A stretch of 64,000 nucleotides of DNA from Chaetorhynchus papuensis (lineage: Eukaryota; Chordata; Aves; Passeriformes; Rhipiduridae). The notes under the pieces are model-generated. The model was given only the letters and a program-made list of their open reading frames with translations, was not told where the DNA came from and searched no databases. Location: assembly GCA_013396525.1 (NCBI GenBank), contig VWYX01000739.1:62001-126000 (forward strand). Direction: 5' to 3'. How positions within the stretch are numbered: the stretch's first letter is position 1; each line of letters begins with the position of its first letter. Position numbers and translations under genes: made by a program. Positions 39,101 to 52,000 of this stretch are shown here, one piece after another.

Positions 39101-39239
39101 ATTTGGAAGGAACTTTCAAAAGAAAATTAAGGCTCCAGAGGAAACCAGGGAAAATATAAATCCCCCAAATTAAGAAGAATGAAAGAAAAAAGGACCAGAT
39201 AAAAGGGCTAGGGTAACAATAGGTTTTTCTTACAAAAAA
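33126..39239. other. Noncoding stretch, no recognised element
   Basis: AT-rich single-copy DNA. It contains a small ATCATATC-type duplication near 35793-35813, A-rich tracts near 35676-35700 and 38518-38550, and a very AT-rich segment near 36230-36400. Acceptor-like sequences (ending near 35280 and 35841) occur without supporting coding exons. Confidence 0.6.
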
Positions 39240-39440
39240 TCTTAAGGAACATGAATCATGGAAGAAAATAGGCTGGAAGGGACCTCTTGAGGTCATTGGG
39301 TCTAATATCTTGCTTGCCAAGGTCTAATTGAAAAGTTTAACTCAGTTGCTTGCCCTGAACCATTTGGAACTATCTCCAAAGAGAGGCGTGGAACAGCCTC
39401 TCTGGGTACTTGGCCCAGGGCTTGACTCTCCTCACAGTGC
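39240..39440 (-). mobile_element. CR1 LINE, 3'-terminal fragment
   Basis: On the minus strand this matches the 3' end of avian CR1. It runs from a segment equivalent to AGAGAGGCTGT...GGAGATA (the end of the reverse-transcriptase ORF) through a diverged 3' UTR to AATGACCTCAAGAGGTCCC TTCCAG-type sequence and a final ATGATTC. The heavy 5' truncation, leaving only about 200 bp, is usual for CR1. It is more diverged than the copy at 47.8 kb and so is probably an older insertion. The 5' boundary is uncertain; similarity fades beyond about 39440. Confidence 0.8.
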
Positions 39441-39550
39441 AGCTGCTTTGACAGGGACAGACTCTTCTCACAGATGCAGAACCTGAGAATACAGATGTTC
39501 CACTAGGGAGAAGTCTGATGAGACATGAAGAAAACCCCAAAAACATAGTT

Positions 39551-39569
39551 TATATATATATATATATAT
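39551..39569. repeat. (TA)n microsatellite
   Basis: An uninterrupted TA dinucleotide run of about nine and a half units, close to the 5' side of the CR1 fragment. Confidence 0.9.
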
Positions 39570-41800
39570 GTGTTTCCCAAGTCAAACGCATAACTTGTGC
39601 ATGCCATTTGGATGGTAAACAGAAACAAAGTTTATCAATGATGCTTAGGGGACTCAGACTTTATAAATTTAAATTCACTGTCTGGGTATAGTTGGAAATT
39701 ACAGAGTCCTAAGTTAATCATCTCAGTGTCTATGATTCCGTTATAGGACCAAAGACTGCAATATGCTGAGCTTTGGCTCACCAAAACCTGGCTTACGAAA
39801 CACCTCTTCAAATCCCTGATGCACTTGATCCAAGGGACTGGCTCTCAGCTGAGCACTATCATACATCATCATCAGCATCTTCCAACAAATGGTGCCTTAT
39901 GAATTATACCTCAGTTCATGTAAGAACTTTCACAGCATCATGGAAATTCAAGCATTCCACTTCACTGTGAATGTAAGAAAAAAATTCTGAAAGAACAAAG
40001 TGAGACTATCACCTGTCACGAGAAGAAATTTTAAAAAATACTTTAAGAAATTTTCTTATTATATTTATTGTGGCATTATGTATAGGTATATTTATTTAAT
40101 ATTTATATTATTATTGTTTTATGTATTAAGTCATTGTTATTTTAACAATATTTAAATAAAATATGTTAACTTTATATACAGTTTGTTAAACAAAAAAGAA
40201 ATTATTATGGATCAGTGTAATAGACCTATAGTTTTTATATTTGTGTGACATAAATGGCATGAAAGACACCTTTTTTTCTTTATTTGCATTTATCCAGAGG
40301 CAAAGTAATCAGCTTACTTAAAAGAACATAGGCAGTAATCCTGAAAGACTTCTTTGCACTAAGATCAAATGCTGTTAAATCCACATGCCTCTGCCAAACC
40401 TGAAAAGGCTTTTTAAAATTATTTTTCCTTCTGCAATTCTTCATATATTCTGCATTCTGCATGCTTTTACTGTTGCTGCTTTCATTTCCTGCTTGTCTCT
40501 CTTTTTGCACACCCCCTCATGCTGCCTCTTAAAATGAACTGGATTTTAATAATCAGTTTTGATACTGAAGTTTCATCCTTGGGATTTCCAGTTTAGATAC
40601 CGCTGAGATTAATGGAATAAAGGTGAGTTTTGGTTAAGACTGCCGGTTAAAAACTATTTGTATAAGCGCCCCATGAATAAGACTGTTAAAAAGTAAGGTA
40701 TTCAGAGCAAACTGAACAGATTCTGTGATCAATGGAAGTATATATATGGATTATATTTTTTGTCACTTGCCTTAGGATTCATCTAATGAATTCATTCACC
40801 TGACTGCTCACACAATTATAAACTTGTTATTAAATACCGGTAGGAAAACAAAAATCTCAGTGAATGACTGATCCTTTCTCAGCAACATTATTATTTCCAT
40901 ATGTTGCAACCACCAACCATTACAACCTGACAAACTAGTACACATATTTTATATTCCCTTTAAAGACCTTTTTCACAGTTTTTATCCAGAAATCAATTTC
41001 AGACTAAAATTTCCAAGTAAGTAATTCATTTGTCTTGCTATAAGGAGATATTATGATGTTGCTTAGAAGCCAGCTGGTTTTTTACTCTCAGTTTCTAGTG
41101 TCTGTTACAGTTCTTGGCCTAAAGATTAAATGTTACTTCAGACATCTAGTTTCTGGAGTGTTCTTTCTAATATTCTAATTTTGCACTCAGTCTATACTCT
41201 TCTGTCTGTAAGGGCTATGCATCTATGATTCCTTTCAAAAAGCTATAGTATTAAATGTTTTTTCTCTGATTTTTGCACAATTAGGTGCTGAGTTATTTAT
41301 GACCAGTGATGCTAAGTGCTGCTTTCTAGTAAAATTGGCCCTCGTGTGACAAACTCCATTTTCACAAAATACGTTTTCCCAAGGTAACCAGTAAACTTTC
41401 ATCTAAATTTTAGGTTAGACCTTGGGGGAACAAAATAACACAGGCATGTTTTTCATTGAAATAAAGCTTTTTTTTGCTGTATATAAATTTAAGTCCATTG
41501 TCATTTAACATTCCCAGAAAGAACTGACTCAATTTAAGCCACATTTCTCTTGCTGACACTAATGGGAATTGTACAACTAGTAAAGTTTACAACCCATTAA
41601 ATATCCAGAGGAAAACATAAAACACTTTTGCTTCCTACTGCTGTACCCTAATTCAGTACAATTTGCTGAACTTTTACTATGCTGATGTCAGTGGGACTTT
41701 TGCCACTTGTGTCAGAGGGGATGAATTTTACTCATCCTATCAATTACCTTTACAGAAACATTTACCATGTTTTTGGTGAGTTGTTTAGCTCCTTAAAAAG
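39570..41800. other. Noncoding stretch with a very AT-rich core
   Basis: No gene is supported. Bases 40025-40215 are extremely AT-rich with many TTTATT/ATATTT motifs, as in matrix-attachment or easily unwound DNA. A seven-base-stem hairpin with a three-base loop (GCTCCTT/AAGGAGC) lies at 41788-41804 near the end. Confidence 0.55.
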
Positions 41801-41814
41801 GAGCAAACTGAATC

Positions 41815-42160
41815 TGCAGACTTCTGGGCCAGGTGGACCATGGGCCAGCGCAGCTGTGTGGAGGCAAACTCAGCCTTGATTCTTTGGCCAGAGAAGGTTC
41901 AACATGGAGGTGTGTGCAGTGCTGTCTGAAGGTGCAGGGAGTCCACGGCATGGCCTGGGTGCCAGCAGAGGTGCCCAGGGTGGGGCTGTACTGACAGGGC
42001 CATTGCTCCCAGCGTGCTGCCTCATGGCTTCCAGTTACAGCCAGTGAGAGGGACTTGCTCTGCATTCCCCGTGAGAGAACATGTCCCCTTTCAATTGCAA
42101 TTCCATCATCGAGTGGTTGCGCCCCACAAACTGGCACAACCCTGTTTCCATTGTAAATAC
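41815..42160. other. GC-rich patch of unknown nature
   Basis: A locally GC-rich segment in AT-rich surroundings, open for 124 codons on the minus strand (41793-42167). That frame is rich in Ser, Pro, His and Cys with no recognisable domain, and begins without a convincing start. It could be an old repeat, a noncoding exon or a small regulatory island; I cannot choose among these. Confidence 0.3.
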
Positions 42161-45100
42161 TGGGCAATGAATGCCGATCAAAATAAGATGCTCTTCTACA
42201 TTTTTAAAAGGGTTTTTGTTTTGTTTTTTTTTTTTTATATCTGTCATGCTCTTTCCGTGTCTCAAAGGTATTTGCACCCAGCTGGGCAGTAAGAGCCACA
42301 TGTTTCTGAGAATGCCTGAGATTTTGTCCGTTTGTCAGTATTAACAATAATAAACCTAAGAAGTTGAAAGAAGGGAATAGTTATTTTACCATCTTGGCTT
42401 TGCATGAAACCAGCCAGCAGAGAGGAGTTGAAGAAGAAGAGTTTCTGTTATGTTTCATTCACCAGAAGGACATAACCTGGTTTTATTGGCAAAGGCATAC
42501 TATAGTGAAGAAATAATGAATACTAAACTGAAAAAAATAATTTTTTATTAAATAATTTTGAATTCAACCTAAATCACTCTAAGCCTCAGAAGAAGATATA
42601 TTTTGGAGGAAGAAAAATTAAGCATTTGTGAAATGAAGATGACTCTCATATAAGATACATTTTAAAATGCAGGTATTATGACACAACACAATGTGTCTTT
42701 TTTCACCTTTTCTTCTTTCAAAAGACAAGGCATGTTCATCCATCAATATAGGAGGTACATTTGCAGAACCAATTAAATTTTAGATTTCTGTAAGAAAAAA
42801 TATTACATGACAGATAACCTGTTCAAACATTATCATAAAATGTTATACTGTTACTATATTATTAACCATAGCTCATAAATCATTCTCTTGATTTGTCTTC
42901 ATATACACATGACTAACAACTAACCAGTGAAATTCAAATCTTAGAGAGTAGATGGACCACAAGTGAAATTTTGTAATCTAAGGAAAAAAATACTGTGAAT
43001 TTCACACAGTGCTACGTTGATTTTCTTGGAATACATTTGATGTTGGCTAATTTTGGAGTGATTTGAAATAAAAAGCAAGAGCTGCAAATGCCAGAATAGT
43101 TCAGGGACTTTTTCAGTTTATAAATTGGTGTGGCAGGTACTCTATTAATCAACTTAGGTAGTGGCTGTTTGATGAATTATTGGGATGTTTTTACTCTTTT
43201 TCTCCAAGTGAAAGTTCTTCTCACTTTGGACAGAATTAATTTCTATTTTTTCTTCTGTGATATTCTCCTCCTGGGTCAAAAATAAAATTTAGATGAAGCA
43301 GGAAGAAGACGTGAACCTTGGAAGTGTTTAGAAATACAATCCAGAGACATTTTAGTTGCAGATTACAAATAAGTTTAAAATATTTTCTTCTGTAATATAC
43401 TCATGGTGAGGAAAATGTCTTTTAATTTAATGTCTAATTTTGAAAGATTTTTCCTAGAGGAAATCTGAGATTGCATCGGTTGTGTGGTAGGTCACAGTAC
43501 TGGATGCATACTCTGCCTCTTACAGCAGTGCTAAAAGATTACAGGGAAGAAATTTAACAAGAAATATTTCTGTTGCAGGCAAGTTTATTGACTTTGTTTT
43601 TAAATCAGCCTGGTGATCCATGGAAAACATACATACTTTAACATTCACATTCTCCATCGGAGCTGCAGTGAAATGTCAGCTGGAGAAAACTTTGCAATAA
43701 CACCACATCACACCAGAAACTACTTTTTTTTTTTTTATTACATTCAGCATTTTCTCCAAAGTAGAGATTTAAAGGGCCTGTGAGCCATTTGCCACTACAG
43801 GGCTTGGTCAGGCTGATGATTAGTACCAAGCAGAGTCAGCTCTATGGCCTGCATGTACCTCTGCCAGTTCAGGAGCATGAGCACCAAGAGCCTGGGCCCA
43901 GCTCAGGTGCATTTTCTCCCTTTGTCCCTCACCCAAAAGAGAGGAAAGGTTGGGATATCTTACCACCTACAATCATGGGACCTGTAGTAAGGCAGACCAA
44001 AGAGAAAAAATGGTTCTGCTTTTGGTTAAGAAGATTTCTGTGGCAAACAAACAAAAAAAAAAAAAGGTAGAGCAGAAGTTGTATTATGGAATGCCCATGC
44101 CTATATGGCTATATTCCTATCCTCTGACATGAAAATACAATACTGGTGTCACTAGGTGAAATTTTTAACCAAGAAAGGTTTTTAAAATATTGTTCTCCTC
44201 TCTACATAAAGCACCTGCAAGATTCAGCACTGCTGAAAACTACAAATGTTCAAATGAATATGAGCCTCTGTACAAATGTAGAAGTTTTCTGTCTCTATAG
44301 CACCTTTAACCGTCACGTAGGCACCAGCCAAGGCTGAAAGTAGTATTAATTGTTGACTTTTGCTAGGTTATTTTTTCTTAGGACAGAAAGAAAGTGTATA
44401 TTACAATACAGTATGTGTATTTCACATCATTCTGTTTCCATAACAGGCACACAATAATGGATCAAATGTGATTTTCATTTACCCCAGATGAATTCAATGC
44501 AGTTACCTAAAATTCAGTATCTAAATAACAATACCTGAATAGCGGTATTTTAAAACCTATTCTGCATTATGGGCTAATATGAATTACCCAAGAATACTCA
44601 AGTAGCATAAAATCATATTGCAATATTTGTGTTCTTGAATTCTTTCTAAAAGTTAAATATGCACACACATGCCTATGATTCTTTCATTTGCCTATACTTT
44701 CCTATAAAAAAAATCTACATGCACAGTTATATAGCATGGATTATGTCTAACTATGGGTTCACTGGCAATAAAGATACACAGAAATACAACACATACTACC
44801 TACCAATTTATATATTTCTCTAATCATTATTTTTATTTTGTGCGTGTATCAATGGGCGTGTACACACACTCAGAAAGAATTTATCAATCTGTAAAACCAC
44901 ATGCACATAAATGCTGTCTATCAGTAAGAGGATCTTTGTAATTGTAAGAAAACTCTCTAATGGTATTTCTTAAGCACTTTGGACTGCTTCACTTGCATTT
45001 CTCTAGAACTGACAGGCTGGGATTACCATCAATGTTTTGGGGTTAACTGTAAATAAGTATGGTCTTAGCTTGTCACTTACCAGATCATTCTGAATCTCTT

Positions 45101-47829
45101 AAAAGTCAAATTATTCTGCAACCAAGGCTCACATTTTAAAACAGTTTATGTAAGTGCAGACATATTGTTTAAAAAGATGAAATAAAAATAACAAAAAGTT
45201 GCATGTTTTTCTTTGTTTACTATTATTTTGCTGCTTGGAGCCATATCCTGGCATTTGTTTATACTTTCCTTTGTATCCTTCCACTTGAGTTTATGGTTGA
45301 GAATTTCCAAACATGCAGAACTCCCAAGAGAATGAGTTCAGCTGAGAAAATAAGGCCCATTCTGCAAGTAATGCGAACTATAATCACTCTTTCTCCACAC
45401 AGGAGCAAATTCAGCAATCTTGACTACAAGTCAGTGGCAATTCATGGTGCCAAGGTCATACACAGTTTCACAGAGGAATCACAGTTATTGAAGCAGCAGT
45501 TCCCTGTCACTAAGTTGGTTTGGCTATCGGGAGTAACATCAGAAACTGAACTCTTTCCTGAAAATGCCTGTGCTTAACAACTAACTCTATTAAACTCTGC
45601 ATGGCCTGCTTTTTCCGCATACCTTTCATATTTTTCCCTTTTAATATGTTCTGCAGCTAAGCAAAGTCTCATCTGCTCAGCCCACAGCTACAAGCTACTA
45701 GTCTGGAACCAAGATCAAATCTAAAAAATGTCAAATATAATGAAAAAGAGCAGAGGATGAGACTGGATGGCTTATTGGAATGAAAATGGTTTATGAAGTC
45801 TCTCACCTCTAACTCACTGCTCTGAGTCTTCTGCCATCAATAGTTACTGGAACTTTGGAGTGTTTGACAACTGTTCAGTGACCTATGCTAAATAAGTTGT
45901 TAGTCTCGGCTGAGCTCCTTGTGACTGCTGTCCACATCCCAGAAAAACATAGCATCTGACATTGAGAGAATTTTACATCATCATTGGTGATATTAGTAAA
46001 GAACTAAAAGGTCAGTGAATGATGTATACTTGTCCAAAATGAATTTGTACATCCATTTCACCAGGACGTTATTAGCAATTGTTGAACATTATTGATATTA
46101 TTTTGACATCCTTTTCTGCTCTTAGCAAATTACCTTAAAAAGAGCCAGTAACCACTTTGAATTTAATAAGAATTCAAGAACTGTAGAAGATTGTGAAACT
46201 ATATTAGTTTCCCTCTGACTCTCTTTGTAGTCTCAAACAAGACACAAAGATGGAGGCAGCTGTTATCCAGAATTTCTGCGGTCTAAAGTTCAATTTGTGT
46301 AAAACTATTTATACCATGAAAATGAAAATGTTTGCCATCATTTACCATTTACCTGCCATTACAATTATTTACACCATTTGCTTCAGATAAGGATGCAACA
46401 TTCTGAAAATTTCATTGACTCTACCTTTTCCAATTTCATCCTTTATCAGTTAATAAGGATTATTGTCATGAATGGGAGAACAGATTCTTCAGCTTTAAAA
46501 GTAACATACATCAAAATTTGCATAAACAGGAGTTTCAAAGTTTTTCACTTTTAAGAAGATGTGTTTCAATAAAAATGGAAGTATTTTCGTACTAGCTTTT
46601 ACCAGGAAGTACTGGAAATATCCCTTGATTGTATAGAAATAGAATTTTACTATTTTCAGAAAATTTCCAAATATAAAAGGTGTGCAAATATTACATATCT
46701 TTTTCTGTGTTAGTGCCAGTACTTTTGCCTCTGCTCCTCCTCCCCGTGTTCCCTTTCCTTTTTTGGATGCTCTCTTAAAATTTCAAAACAAATCACTTTC
46801 TAAGATTTATAGGCCAGTTAAGATTTGCAAGGAAGTTCTTCTAATTCTCTGCCATATGCCCAGGTAAATATTTTTATTTACTCTGCACCTTTTAGAGGAA
46901 GTGTGTAGCAAGTCTGTAGCATATGAACAAGAAACGTTTAATCAGTCAGTAAGGAGTGTACTTTCATCAAAAGGATAATGAAAAGAATTTTTTCACTCAT
47001 ATTTTAACAAAAAAATATTGTGTGCATTCATCTGCTTTAAAGTCTATTTTTTCAGTAATTGAAATAGATGTCTAGATGTTATGATGAGTATAGAGGCCCT
47101 CTTAAAGAGATTAACCTTTAAATTACAGTTTCATCATGTTTTGCTGTCACATCTGGTGTGGCAAAGAAAGTAGTAAAATAAATCAAATTATCTTATTTGT
47201 CGACTGTTTCATTTTCACTTATTTTCTGTGATAGATTTAGTTCATGCTAGATGAGAAGTGCCTGAAGGTCAGGAGGCCAAAAGTAGTACAAACAACTACA
47301 AAAAAATTAATACATTGATTGAATTAAAAATTAATTAAGTATATTATTTAAAGATTATATTTGTATACATTCTACTAGGATGTGTTGTAGGTAAAAGCTC
47401 GTAATGCCAGCAAAAATGCAAAGCATTGAACTATGCTAATATGCCTGATTGGTCTCCAGAGGGAAGGATTTTATATAAAAGGATTTTTCCTGGGGAAAAT
47501 AACATCAGAAACATAGGCACCTACAAAGACGATATTTTTTAGAAAACATCATGTCCCAAGTCTAGCAAAAATTCACAGACATTAATGAAATATATCACAT
47601 TTCTACCATATAAGATTGCTCATGTAGTTGTCATTTCAGAGTTTGCTAAAGCAGCACTGATATCTGAATTATGTATATTCCTGAGGTCTTTAAAAGTGAT
47701 ACAAGTGGGTAGCACAGGTTATATGCCACTTCAGAATTAAAAACAAAATCTTGTTTTTAATCCACAATCCCCCTTTTTACTTTTTTATTTTTCCTTTTTT
47801 CATTTTTAGTAGTTGATACTGGCCACAAC
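42161..47829. other. Noncoding stretch, no recognised element
   Basis: AT-rich single-copy DNA with homopolymer runs (T near 42225-42236 and 43724-43737, A near 44050-44065). The 124-codon plus frame at 45203-45577 has no domain or splice context and is taken as chance. The 43790-43990 patch is slightly GC-rich and unrecognised. Confidence 0.6.
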
Positions 47830-48743
47830 ACTGCTTCATTTATTCATCAGTGGCTTGGATGAAGGGGCAGATGCCTCCTCAGCAGGTTCATTGATGCCAC
47901 AAAGCTGTGAGGAGTGACCTATGCCCCAGAGTGCTGTGCAGCCCTTCAGAAGGGCCTCAACAGGCTGGAGAGATGGGCAGAGAAGAGCCATCTGAAATTC
48001 AACAAAGGCAAGAGCAGGGTCCTGCACCTGGGGAGGAATAACCCCATGTGCCAGCACAGCATGGGGGCTGACCTGCTGGGAAGCAGCTCTACAGAGAAGG
48101 ACCTGGCGGTTCTGGTGGACAACAAGCTGTCCATGAGCCAGCAGAGTGTCCTGGTGGCCAAGAAGTGTCCTGGAGGGCTTTAGGAAGGGCATTGCCAGCA
48201 GGTCGAGGGAGGTGATCCTGCCCCTCTACTCAGCCCTGGTGAGGCCACACCTGGAGTGCTGAGTCCAGCTCTGGGTTCTTCAGGACAAGAGAGACATGGA
48301 GCTCCTGGAGAAGGCCCAGAGGAGGACTATGAAGATGATGAAGGGACTGGGGCATCTCTCTTATGAGGAAAGGCTGAGGGAGCTGGGGCTGTTTAGCCTT
48401 GAGAACGCTGAGGGGGCATCTTATCAATTCCTCTAAGTGTTTAAAGGGAGGGTGCCCAGAGGATGGAGCCAGAATGTTGGTGGTGGTGACAAACAATAGG
48501 ACAAGAGGCAGCACACATAAACCGGAACACCTGAACATGAGGAAGAACTTCTTTACTGAGGGGATGACTGAGCACTGGGACAGATTGCCCAGAGAGGTTG
48601 TGGAGTCTCCCGCTCCGGAGATATTCAAAAGCCATCTGGACACAATCCTGATTAACATACTCAGGGGATTCTGCTTGAGCATTGAGGTGGAGCTAGATGA
48701 CCTCCAGTGATCCCTTCCAGTTTTTGACCCATTTCGTGATTTT
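47830..48743 (+). mobile_element. CR1 LINE, 5'-truncated copy with decayed reverse-transcriptase ORF
   Basis: This is the best-supported element in the window. The plus strand encodes the C-terminal part of CR1 ORF2, including the conserved stretches LKFNKGKSRVLHLGRNNPM, EKDLAVLVDNKLSMSQQ and HLNMRKNFFT...HWDRLPREVVESP. It is followed by a short 3' UTR ending in GATGACCTCCAGTGATCCC and a degenerate CR1 tail near 48743. The frame shifts at least twice: the segment near 47914-48183, the one from 48182 and the one ending 48710 lie in three different frames. In-frame stops also occur near 47908 and 48260. At about 47886-47909 the catalytic FADD region reads FIDA, so the enzyme would be dead. 5' truncation within the RT domain is typical. 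The minus-strand frames here (47836-48192, 48230-48808) are shadows. Confidence 0.95.
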
Positions 48744-48803
48744 CCTTCCTTCCTTCTTCCATTCTGGCTTTCCTTTCCATTTTCCCTTCTTCTCTTCTCT
48801 TGA
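48744..48803. repeat. Pyrimidine-rich tract (TTCC-like) after the CR1 3' end
   Basis: About 60 bases almost wholly C and T, beginning with TTCC-type units directly after the CR1 tail. It could have been present before insertion or grown by slippage from the CR1 tail. Confidence 0.7.
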
Positions 48804-48949
48804 CGCATTCAACTCCACATTACACCATAAATTGGCAAAGGAGAACATCTCCCTGTACCTTGCAGCTCTCTCCTAATATTATCACCCCTACTGACTTCTG
48901 CTGAATCTTTCAGTTACATTGTGTTAATTCTTTGTGGGATTTCTTTGTT

Positions 48950-49095
48950 TTGATTTGTTTGCTTTTCTTTCCTTCTTTTTTTTCCTCATTTTTCCCCTCC
49001 TTTTTTTTCCTTTAGTTTTTCCTGCAGTTTCATGTCTGCACTGCTACCATGTGCATCATGTTATTTTATGGTCTATTGTTAAAAAAAAAAAAAAA
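48950..49095. repeat. Polypyrimidine tract followed by A15
   Basis: A T/C-rich tract covers about 48950-49026, and a run of 15 A lies at 49081-49095. The A-run is followed by GGGG, so it could be an old retroposon tail, but I recognise no element body before it. Confidence 0.6.
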
Positions 49096-52000
49096 GGGGT
49101 TGACCCTTGAAGAAGTAGAAAAATGGAAAAAATCCATCAAAGAACAGCTCTGGTGGACCTAGCCAGGTAGCAGTAGGAAATACAAGATATAATGATGATG
49201 AAGTACTGAAAAACAGTCAGGACTATTTTCTCACCCTGAAGAATATTACGTAGGTGAGTTCTGAGCCTCGAGACAGCAAACTCAGCTCATGGCACAGTTT
49301 GTGTTACTGATGTGCTTTTTCTTTTCTTGATGATCTGCAGTTTTGTATTTTTTGCATATTGTGTTCTATTTCCTATTATAATGTTTATATATGTAATTAT
49401 ATATTATTTACACTAATCGGATCCTTAAAGTATGAATCATCCAACCTGAAAAATCTCTGATTTACAAAGAACTCTGCTTAGAAAGTGGAATAGACAGGAT
49501 GAAGTACCATCAGTCATAAATCTAGATACATATGTTCACATGTGTGAATGTGTGATATTTTTAGACTAGTAAATGATCTCTAAATCATGTCTCATGTCAT
49601 TCTTTTCTGTGTTTCTTCAGTCAAAATTATCGTTTGTAGAAAATATTTGACTAAGCTTCATTAGGTAGAATATTCAAGAGTCAACATGACAACTTTGGAT
49701 ATTATTTGTGAAATGAAGCAGAAGCTTCCTTTTTGAAAGAAAAATATGATCAACACTAACAATCCACCCACTATTTCCTATTCCTTGTTCTCTGCTCTGC
49801 CTCATTACTCCTTCTTTGTGCCATTGAAAGGTTCAGAGGTTATCTCAGTCAACATTCAAAGAAAATACAGGATATTTTTCATGCAGTAAACAGCATATTA
49901 TTGACAGGACAGGAGTATCCATGTTACCCTGCACTAGAGCTAGCATTCAGCACCCAGCCAGAAGCAAAATAAACCCTGGATGCAGAGAATTCATACAAAC
50001 GAGTTCAACTTTGTAATGCCTTCTTATATTGAAATGGACTGTTGAATGTTTAGGTTGTTTTATATGCATCTAGTAGTCAGTATTCAAACCATGGGTTTCA
50101 AGCTGATATATCAGAACCACCCATGTTACAGGGCCTAAGAGAAGGAAAAAATTGAAATTCTAGTTTAGTGCTGGGTAAACACTTCTGTGTGGCCTGACTC
50201 CAATATCAGCACTTCATTTTAATGATAACGACAGCTCTGGTGTTCATTCTAAAATCCTTAAATGTATTTAACAACCTGTTTATGCTTGGAGAGCAGTGAG
50301 TTTATGAGGGCAGCCAAATGAAACAGATAAGAGTATTATGTAAAACTGTATTCTGAAATGTTTATTCTAGCAGTTAGTATGCATCTGGAGTAAATTCGTA
50401 GACCGTTATCCTCAGGTTTCATGCATTTTAAATAGAGCATATTTATTTTAATTTAGAAGCAGACAATTATGTGGGAAATAGAAAGGTTTTGACAGCACCA
50501 CCACAAATTAACCATTGTTTGAAAAGGTGTAGTCATCTTAGAATCATCATTAATATTTCATGTATCTGAATTTCTCCCACATGCAGGTTGTATGCTGTTT
50601 CAGCCATGGATCAGCAGCTGCAGCTATTAAAGCTTTATTTTCATTAGGATACTGAAACTTTGTTTAACCCAATGGCATAATTTTCCCCTTTATCCAAAAA
50701 AACACTTTCTATAATGAAATCAAGGAATCAGAGTCTGACTTTTCCTGAATGTGCATGTGTGTAGCAAGGAATTTATTTCTCTTTTAGCCACCATCAGCAC
50801 TTACAAAACATCTATCACCATTCCACTTGAAAATACTATTTTCAAATGGCTAGTCACTATTAAAGGCACAGGTTTGATTTTTATAGCTGTGAAATTATTT
50901 TTACACAATTTCTAACAGTCTTTTGCAACTTCATAAAAAATTACTTTTCTCTGCAAATGCTTTCTCCATACAACATATTTACTATATGTGCATTTTGTAG
51001 ATATGAGAACTCTGCTCCTCTTAATACCAGTTAAAATTGTAAAAAGTAGCTAGATTTTTACCAGAAGAGTTTTATAAAGAGATGTATGGGCAGGGACTGG
51101 TAGTATTGGTAATACTGTTTTCCAAGATTTAAATAATTTATTTGAGGAAAAAGAAATAAGTTTAATTAAGTTAGTTCTTCGAGACTTTTTTTCATTCAAG
51201 CAGTAGATTTCAGGCTATATTTTGAGTTAAGACTGATCTGTATCTTTTGTCATGAACAGAAGATTGGTTAAAACACAGAATTCATAGGTAAAAACAAACC
51301 AGTCTCCTTTTTCTCACTTCCATCACATTCTGTCTACTCCTTACTACTCTCATCTCTATAAATGTCCTTATAGAATAAGCTAAAACTAACTGTTTTAAGC
51401 TGAGTTAGGATATTATGCTCTTTAAACACTGTCATAAAACCACCAATCTTTTGTCAATATATGGTGTCCTGAAGCAAGCAGAAGGAATTTTATTGACTAG
51501 ATATTTTTTCCACAGAAAACAGATTTATGACCTTCAATCCAAAGTATGAATGCAAGTATGCTACCTGAGGCATATATTTTTTCATGGTAAAATCGTCAGG
51601 AAAAGGCCCCTATCAACTACACAGCAGGTAGAGAGAACCATGAGAACACAACTTTTGCTTCAAAACTTTTGCTTCCCTGTCACAAGAAAATAGTTTTAGG
51701 GCAGAATTCAGCTTCTTTCCAACACTTTCTCTCTCTGAAGAACACAGCTTGATTTTATGGTACAGAAGCTGTGACTTTTACCCCTAAGGCAGAAAACAAC
51801 TTTGGTAAACAAGAGAAAATAGGAAGACTTAAGGGACAGAACAACTAGTTCCCTTTCATTAAGAAACTGGCATGCATATAATGGAAATCTTCTGTGGGTT
51901 TGCGTGCGTCCTGTTCTCACTAAGAAAATAGTGTACAAGCTTCTTTGAATGAGGAAAAGAAACAGAAAATAGCATCTGAGGGCAATGGGTAGCAGCTATG

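Noticed and set aside
45203..45577. 124-codon plus-strand frame
   Set aside because: No recognised motif, and an AT-biased hydrophobic start followed by unrelated sequence; expected by chance over 64 kb.
48230..48808. 192-codon minus-strand frame, the longest in the window
   Set aside because: It is antisense to the CR1 reverse-transcriptase region and its 3' pyrimidine tract, so it is a shadow.
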